Below, one piece after another: positions 58,852 to 64,000 of a stretch of DNA of 64,000 nucleotides. Source of the DNA: Perilla frutescens (Eukaryota; Streptophyta; Magnoliopsida; Lamiales; Lamiaceae); the NCBI GenBank assembly GCA_026008535.1, contig BRKX01000002.1:75413380-75477379 (forward strand), read 5' to 3'. Position 1 is the stretch's first letter, and each line of letters starts with the position of its first letter. Under the pieces are notes generated by a model. It was not told where the DNA came from. It saw nothing but the letters and a program-made list of their open reading frames with translations, and did not search any database. The position numbers and the translations under genes are program-made.

Positions 58852-59244
58852 GGGAAATTTACATTTTGATACCTACATTTTGGACACGTTTTTAAAAATG
58901 ACCCATTTTATTATTATTAGCAAAAATAGTACCCACTTTTTCAAAAAATTTACAAATCTGACCTCGATCAAATTTATAGCCTAGAATATCTATGTGACAG
59001 ACCCAACAAATTTATTTTATTTTTAGTTCATAATTGACATGGAATATCTAGGTAATATTTTTTATTGGAGCAAAAAAGCAACGCAAGAATTCCGGCGTGC
59101 CACATAGATATTCTAGGCTGGAATTTTGATCGAGGTCAAATTTGCAAAAAATTTGAAAAAGTGGGTACTGTTTTACTAATAGTAATAAAGTAGATCATTT
59201 TTTAAAAAGTGTCCAAAATGTAGGTATCAAAATGTAAATTTCCC
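58852..59244. mobile_element. Mutator-like foldback MITE with 150-bp arms
   Basis: The left arm starts GGGAAATTTACATTTTGATA and the right arm, reversed, starts GGGAAATTTACATTTTGATA: identical over 20 bases. The similarity continues (CCTACATTTTGGACAC, AGTGGGTACT/AGTACCCACT, TCTAGGC/GCCTAGA) for about 150 bp each, with a loop of about 90 bp. TTTAAAAAA at 58843-58851 and 59245-59253 is a 9-bp duplication, though it is low complexity. Confidence 0.85.
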
Positions 59245-59253
59245 TTTAAAAAA

Positions 59254-60266
59254 ATATATACAATGACCTTAGCTTCAAAATATTAAAAAAAGGCATTTAT
59301 TTGTTAAAATATAGAAAGGTTGGAGTTTTTTTTTTAATTGCACATTTTGAAGGTCAGTACATTTCTGGAAATTAAATTGTAGCCTATATTTTTATATTTA
59401 CTTTTTCTTTCATATTTTCCAAATTAAATAGAAAAGATTGTTGATGCTTATAAAAATAATTTTTAAATGATTCTTTTCTAAACTTATTTATTAATCGAAA
59501 TTAAATTAGTCATGTCTAGCAATAAAATTCAGAATAATAAATTCGTACAAACCATTTGATGTAGGTGAACATGTCTCACTAAACGTGCATCCTCCACCAT
59601 GATTGCTAGACTTAATCCAAATTTGTGTAAACGAACAAGTCTCACTAAACGAGTACGCATAAACTTTTTGATTGAAAATTAAAACAGTTCGACTCAATTA
59701 CAACCCTAACGATGTGTCACGGGATGAGAAACCTTCTTTCTCTTATGCATGCCTATACTTGCCTTCAACGGGATTTTTCGGCCAACTACTAGTTTTGTCC
59801 TGCCATCAGGCTCATCAGGGGAGCGATATCAACGCCCCACTAGTGTTCCCTCCGACTTGTGCTTCAATGCCCTCCGACACAACTCAATGAGGCGTCCAAC
59901 TTGTTATCCGTCTTTACCATCAGAGAGCGCTCGCATGAGTGCGTCACAATTGCACTCCTCGGCAATTCTCGGTGATCCTAGCCAATCTGAGCTCATGACG
60001 GATTGTGCGTGATAAAGCAACATCGGGTAAAAAAATAAGGTTGGTGGGTAGCCGATGAGATAACACAGTGGCCCACACACGCTTGCTCATTGTGTATTTG
60101 TCACTCTCACTAACATCTCAAATGTAAATGATTATAGATATTTATAATTAATGTGTCTCTAATCTATATATATAGTTCCATATTCAAACTCACTAATATA
60201 TAAATATAATATGTATATATATATTATTTTAATATAATTAATTATGTTTGAGTTGAACAGTACCAA
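59254..60266. other. Intergenic with a GC-richer segment of unknown nature
   Basis: The stretch 59690-60110 is clearly less AT-rich than its surroundings and has overlapping short ORFs, but no protein I recognise. It may be part of an old retroelement. Near 59566 and 59632 the phrase GAACA-GTCTCACTAAACG occurs twice. Confidence 0.4.
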
Positions 60267-60269
60267 TTA

Positions 60270-60617
60270 CACTACCAAAAAAACGGTTTTTGGTGACAAT
60301 ATTATTTGCGACGACAAATGTCGTCACTAATAATAGACTTAAGTAACAACATATCATCTCTAATAATTACATGTTATTTCTAATGACATTTTTTGTGACG
60401 ACAATGTTGTTACTTAAAATAATTTTTAACTTATTTGGGACGCTCTATATGTCGTCGCAAAAAATATTTTTAAGCGACAATAATGTCATCACAAAATTTT
60501 TATTAGAGATAATATGTGATGATTAGAAACGACATGTCGTTACTAAAAATCTAGTATTAGTGACGACATTTGTCGTCGCTAATAATCTTATCTCTAAAGA
60601 CCATTTTTTTCGTAGTG
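60270..60617. mobile_element. CACTA-type MITE with GACGACA subterminal repeats
   Basis: 348 bp with left end CACTACCAAAAAAACGG and right end, reversed, CACTACGAAAAAAATGG. TTA flanks it on both sides (60267-60269 and 60618-60620), the 3-bp duplication of CACTA (CMC/EnSpm) elements. GACGACA, TGTCGTC and related motifs repeat near both ends, as expected for transposase binding sites. Too short to code for transposase. Confidence 0.88.
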
Positions 60618-60620
60618 TTA

Positions 60621-61137
60621 ATTAATTTCAATTTAATACTATAAAACACTATTCACAATAATCATGTATTGGATATAGGGAAAAAAATTTAACATATTTT
60701 AACTTGTTTTCCTATTAATTACATTTTCAAAATATAACACCAGATACAAAAGTGATATTTTTTTAACCTGAAAGTATTACTACAGTACAGAAACGACACT
60801 CCTAAATTACATAATTAATGTCACGTTATTAATAACTAATTGAGAATTAAAAGAATAATTGATGTGTATATTAATTAATCGGTGTACTAATTTTGTACGT
60901 AAATTAGGACAGCCGTATGCCTCATACTTCTCTGATCAGATGACAGATAATTAAATGGATAGATGCATTAAATTGTAACCCACATGTGATGGGACTAATA
61001 TTTTATTTTTTATTTTTTAAATAAATTAAATTTGTTTGTAAAAATATATAAATTGAATACCGGTTTGGTTGGAGATTTGTCTGGTTGGCTCCAAATTAAT
61101 TGAAACAGATTAACATATTAATTTATCTTTGGGATCT

Positions 61138-61178
<41 letters not shown>

Positions 61179-62362
61179 GTGTATTTATTTTTGTTATTTA
61201 GAAAAATAATTAATTATAAGTTGTAACAAGTGGATAATTTAAAATCAATAATGCAAGCTAATTAAGGGAACAAACTGCAATTATTTAAACCGTGGAGTTG
61301 CAGAGATGAAGAACAAGCACAGCTGTATTTGCAGGAAGATGTTTAATTAGGTGTCCACATTTAATTAGGTAGCTTTGTTTTGTTGTAAATATTGTTTGGT
61401 TGTGTGAAAGTGAAGCAAATTTTAAATTTTATTATTGTCATTTTGTTGAATTATGATAGTTTTTCGATGAAAAGAGGGGAGATATATTCAAATAATTAAT
61501 TAATTTTGATTCGATTTTTCAAATTTATTTTATATGTGCATGCTTTATATACACTGAATTCAAAATTAATTCCAATTAAGCTTGATTGATGTCTTGTTAG
61601 AATCTAGGAGCATGTTTAAACTCATTTTATATATATTTGATTTAGTCGTCGCATTGTGAATAAATATCCCATAGTGTAATTTGATTTCTTTTTGGGGACT
61701 CCTAATTAAAAAAAATTGAAAAAAGTAAATATTATTGGGAAAAAAAAAAGAAATTAAAAAGGGCCGAAATTATTGTTTAAATTTGCTTTCATTTCTAACA
61801 CAAGAACATGGGATTGTGAATTAAAATTGGAAATATTTTTTCCGCAAAAAAATAAAATAAAATAATTAATGTTAACCATGCAACTTGTTACAATATTTGT
61901 AATTAGAATGGTTTAATGTTTGAAAATGGTGTACTTTACATAATATCATATATATATATATATATCTAATAATATTTTCACACTTTAAGTAATTCTTTTT
62001 TTTTTTGGTGTGTGATGGCAAAATGGTTGATGAAGTACAATTTGAACACATTTGAAACTTATCCAAAAAAAAAAAAAAAAAAAAAATAATAATAATAATG
62101 AAAACCAACAATTAAAAGGAAAAAAGAAATAAAGAAAGAAAATGAGTGATACATGAAAGGTGTTGAGGAGATGAGGACAAATCTTGAAATTCTTAAATCA
62201 TAAAAAGATACAAAATTTTGAAACCAAGTGGGCAGGCATTAATAAGGATAGAATAGTTTGTGCCTTGATGCATTGAAACTATGAGATAGTTGGACTTTTT
62301 AATTTATGGTCCACTCTTGGAATTGAACACTAGAGAATATTTTAAATCAATGGGGATTTTTA

Positions 62363-62421
<59 letters not shown>

Positions 62422-63707
62422 CCAATGCATGTGTGATATTTCCAAAATCCTTTCTTCCCATAGCTCCCTCCATTTTTTGGTGGGGTTTGATAGGATATTT
62501 CCCACGTTCCATTTATATAGGCTGATTGAATTTTTCGTTAGAATAAAAAAAAAATACTGAAAAATATAATTAAATAAATAAATTTTGAGTGTCTCCATAT
62601 TTATATATTAAATAAGGTATATATGTTAGTAAAATAACTAAATAAATATAAAAATCAGCCTATATATTGAAACACAAAAAAATCATATTCTTCCTGTTTC
62701 TAAATAAGTATCATTCTAGTATTAAAATTTCGTTTAAAAAAAAGTGTCATTCTACAAATTCAAGACATAAAATTCACATTTTCACACATTTGCCCTCATT
62801 TAATGCATGCATACATCTATTTTTAATTTATTTAATGTATTCACATAAGGGCGTCTTAAGTAACTCAATTAATTTATTAATATGTGTACATTCATCCAAA
62901 ATAACACTTAATTAGAAACGGAGAAAATATATGAATGAAATGGAAGGAGCATGTAACTATAAGAGTTCAATTATTTTGTTACATTTTCCTTCATTAACAT
63001 ACGTGTGATACAAGATATAATATTCATTATCCAATTTACATTATGTAACACGAAAATAAAATAGAAAATTATCACAAAAATAATAATAGCATAATAGATT
63101 TAGGGGGTTAGGACATATAATTGGACTTTTTTTTGGGTAAGTTCTAAGGTAATGCATCCCCCCTCCTATTTACAGTTCATTTGAGCTATTTTTAATATTT
63201 ATCGGTCAATCGATAAAATAATTTTGATTTCGGACTGTCACAATAGGTAATTAAGTGTCATAATAGATAATCAAAGTGTCACAATATGTTAATTGTAGTG
63301 TCAAATTGCTTTTTTCGGCCGGCCGAAATTTTTACCTGAAATTTTTGTTTCTGAATGAAAAAAGAGGACCGTAAATATCTAAAAATTAATAGATACGGAA
63401 CACGTGCCACTTACTGTGATAGGTGATGCACTATATGTATTCTACGTTATAATTTACCATTTTTTTTTTTTGAGTTTGGAGTTGATAACTTTGAGATAAA
63501 AATGTGCACTTTTATTGGTAATTGAGCACTCAACCTTGCTTTGTGGAATGCATAGTCTTCAAGCAAAACTACACGTGCACATGCGCATGCACACGCACAC
63601 ACACACTAAAAAGAAACAAACAAACCCACCATTTATTTTATACAAACTAATCTAAGCTAGAATTAAATTTTAATGGACCACTCACTAATCTTAAAAGTAG
63701 TGTTGGA
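60621..63707. other. Intergenic, AT-rich, no gene seen
   Basis: Contains TA runs at 61141-61175 and 62390-62418, long A or T runs near 61990-62090, and no ORF of interest. Near 63230-63300 the phrase GTGTCA(C/T)AATA occurs several times. Nothing else can be supported. Confidence 0.55.
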
Positions 63708-63965
63708 ATATGATGACAAATTGTATTCCAAGAAAATTAGCACACACACACACACACATATATATATATGTCATATGGTATCTTCCCAAAAGTGAATCTT
63801 GAAATTTTTATTTAAAAAAAATAAAATTATAGGGGAGTATAAAATCACTAATATGAATGATTATATTGTATATGATGACAAATTGTAATCCAAGAAAATG
63901 AGTGCATAAGATGTCTTCTCAAAAGTGAATCAATTGGGACTTTTTCTTTTTCCACAAAAAATAAA
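63708..63965. repeat. Two-copy direct repeat, about 155 bp apart, at the window end
   Basis: ATATGATGACAAATTGTA then TCCAAGAAAA and TCTTC-CAAAAGTGAATC occur twice in the same order (from about 63708 and 63868). The first copy is interrupted by CA and TA runs. Confidence 0.75.
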
Positions 63966-64000
63966 AATAAAAAATGATGGCAGCTCGTGTGGAATCCATG

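Noticed and set aside
59672..60012. Two overlapping plus ORFs in the GC-richer island
   Set aside because: No recognisable domain, no splice-linked continuation; kept only as an unexplained region.

Overview
This is an AT-rich plant nuclear window of about 64 kb, with introns, many microsatellites and many small DNA transposons. The proteins are those of a flowering plant. The repeat style would suit an asterid such as a member of the Lamiales, but that placement is only an impression. I see no prokaryotic, organellar or viral segment, and no intact transposase or reverse transcriptase.

Left part (1-10200): two tandem copies of a violaxanthin de-epoxidase-related (VDR) gene lie on +. The first is cut by the window edge and the second is complete (two exons, 546 aa). 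They are followed, convergently, by a 13-exon tRNA-His guanylyltransferase gene (THG1, 544 aa) on -, which is a head-to-tail fusion of two THG1 domains with mirrored exon lengths. Middle (12249-40850): a GPI-anchored GH17/X8 beta-1,3-glucanase on -, a 12-exon S-adenosylmethionine carrier (SAMC1 type, 324 aa) on +, and a 25-exon spatacsin (SPG11) homologue on - that fills almost 19 kb and encodes about 3222 aa. Right (47797-49290): a short WRKY13-like group IIc WRKY factor on +. From memory of Arabidopsis locus names, WRKY13, the spatacsin gene and SAMC1 are also close neighbours on chromosome 4 (AT4G39410, AT4G39420, AT4G39460), so this block looks like old conserved microsynteny.

All exon models were built by hand from reading frame, GT/AG sites and phase. 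Phases close through every junction of VDR copy 2, THG1, the glucanase, SAMC1 and spatacsin. The WRKY model has one weak acceptor.

The rest (about 40900-47800 and 49300-64000, plus several introns) is accessory sequence dominated by non-autonomous elements. For many of them both ends and the target-site duplication can be read directly: two hAT-type elements, a CACTA-type element, a Stowaway nested in a Mutator-like element, further Mutator-like elements with 9-bp duplications, a Pack-MULE-like element carrying a fragment of a JINGUBANG-type WD40 gene, a Mutator-like element containing a CCCTAAAA-rich minisatellite, and one tRNA-derived SINE inserted into another. The genes do not form one pathway. 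They are ordinary housekeeping, plastid, wall and regulatory genes.
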